Positions 62,145 through 62,871 of a stretch of 62,871 nt of DNA are shown one piece after another; position 1 is the first letter of the stretch, and each line of letters starts with the position of its first letter. A program made the translations under genes and the position numbers. The DNA comes from Ignavibacteriales bacterium (GTDB lineage: Bacteria > Bacteroidota > Ignavibacteria > Ignavibacteriales > Ignavibacteriaceae). The DNA is taken from positions 1 through 62,871 of the forward strand of contig JADJHL010000004.1 in NCBI GenBank assembly GCA_016707585.1, given 5' to 3'. The notes under the pieces are model-generated. The model made no database searches. It was not told the DNA's origin and worked only from the letters and a program-made list of their open reading frames with translations.

Positions 62145-62871
62145 TAAAAAATTTCCAAATTAGGAATTGCTACTACAAATTTTCCTCCCCAATCTTTTAT
62201 GTATCTAATTTGATTTAAAATTTCCTCTTTAATATTCCATGGGAAAATTAAGACATAATCAGGTTTTTCTAATTTTAAAACTTCTTCTGAAACAACCGGA
62301 ATATGACTGCCGGGTAATAATTTATTTTGTTTGATTGGTGAAGCATCAACTACAAAATCCACAAGATCATTTTTAATTCCGCAATAATTTAGGAAAGTAT
62401 TACCCTTTGCTGCAGCTCCGTATGCGGCAATTATCTTTCCATCCTTCTTTTGTTGGATTAAAAACTCAAGAATATCAAGTTTGTTATTGCTAACTCTTTT
62501 TACAAAATCCTGATAATAATCAAATTTGTCTATTCCATATTTAATTTCCTTATCTAGAATATTTTGAACAGTATTTAAAACAGGCAAGAATTTATTTTCA
62601 GCATGCTTTAAATATAATCTTAAAGAACCGCCATGAGTTGACAATTCTTCAATATCATAAATGGCTAGCCTATGTTTTTTAAAAACATTTTGTAATGCAT
62701 AAACTGAGAAGTACCAAAAGTGCTCATGGTAAATTGTATCGTATTGATTGTTTTCAATCAGTGTTTGGAGGTGTGGAAACTCAAGAGTAATTGTTCCGGA
62801 AGTTTTTAATAACTCCTTTAATCCTTTTACAAAATCATTTATATCAGGAACGTGAGCAAAAAACATTATTC
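62144..62871 (-). CDS. Sugar C-methyltransferase, C-terminal part (partial at window edge)
   Basis: This reading frame continues past the window end, so the N-terminal SAM domain is missing. The 240 visible residues include 'AHVPDINDFVKGLKELLK', 'EFPHLQTLIENNQYDTIYHE', 'HGGSLRLYLKHAENKF' and 'GKIIAAYGAAAKGNTFLNYC', as in the C-terminal part of NDP-hexose C-methyltransferases (Methyltransf_14 type). It fits a deoxysugar pathway for the exopolysaccharide, together with the epimerase gene at 61305. The family assignment is confident, its substrate not. Confidence 0.85.
   Translation of the reverse strand, partial: IMFFAHVPDINDFVKGLKELLKTSGTITLEFPHLQTLIENNQYDTIYHEHFWYFSVYALQNVFKKHRLAIYDIEELSTHGGSLRLYLKHAENKFLPVLNTVQNILDKEIKYGIDKFDYYQDFVKRVSNNKLDILEFLIQQKKDGKIIAAYGAAAKGNTFLNYCGIKNDLVDFVVDASPIKQNKLLPGSHIPVVSEEVLKLEKPDYVLIFPWNIKEEILNQIRYIKDWGGKFVVAIPNLEIF

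Overview
The window looks like part of an AT-rich genome of the Bacteroidota/Chlorobiota group, most likely an Ignavibacteria-type organism, and probably comes from a metagenome contig. The main clues are several secreted proteins ending in the type IX secretion (T9SS) sorting domain of the 'NYPNPFNPTT' kind, a Bacteroidetes-style promoter (TTTG-N20-TATATTTG) upstream of an initiator tRNA, LytS/LytTR and sigma54 two-component systems, and a PFOR-like 2-oxoacid:ferredoxin oxidoreductase operon of anaerobic metabolism. I see no CRISPR array, prophage, intact insertion sequence or rRNA.

Layout. 1-780: an error-riddled contig end with remnants of a histidine kinase and a hydrogenase-regulator-like protein. 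860-6700: a sigma54 response regulator and its kinase, flanked on both sides by genes for small secreted 'DGDG' proteins that have sigma54-type promoters; the arrangement resembles zraP-zraSR. 6720-10920: an envelope redox cluster of two DUF2202 proteins bracketing a five-heme cytochrome c and a beta-barrel carrying a single heme motif. 11000-15560: zinc-ribbon protein, aldo/keto reductase and the VOR-type oxidoreductase operon, whose alpha subunit carries an internal deletion. 15567-15838: initiator tRNA with promoter and terminator, and a partial tRNA-like copy upstream. 15880-20370: small oxidoreductases, a methyltransferase and membrane proteins. 20400-29320: three tandem PD40/T9SS proteins, a membrane 4Fe-4S protein operon, and a LytS/LytTR pair; two matching 20-bp-spaced direct repeats in front of two of these transcription units look like the LytTR operator. 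29500-38070: mixed housekeeping and envelope genes (TPR, DUF350, transglutaminase-like, NUDIX, SDR, M50 protease, DUF4139). 38400-50140: large secreted proteins (sortilin-like propeller, C25-like, phosphoesterase, FG-GAP) and nucleases, punctuated by a repeated 3'-end element. 50250-53790: aminotransferase, ferredoxin, a tiny Lys-rich protein and others. 53793-62871: an exopolysaccharide locus (initiating sugar transferase, glycosyltransferases, flippase, acyltransferase, epimerase, methyltransferase).

A general caution is that many genes are broken by frameshifts, and most are repaired by adding one A or T to a homopolymer run. I read these as consensus errors and annotate the joined genes. 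The two most interesting observations are the ZraSR-like sigma54 system with two DGDG-protein targets, and the LytTR direct-repeat regulon.
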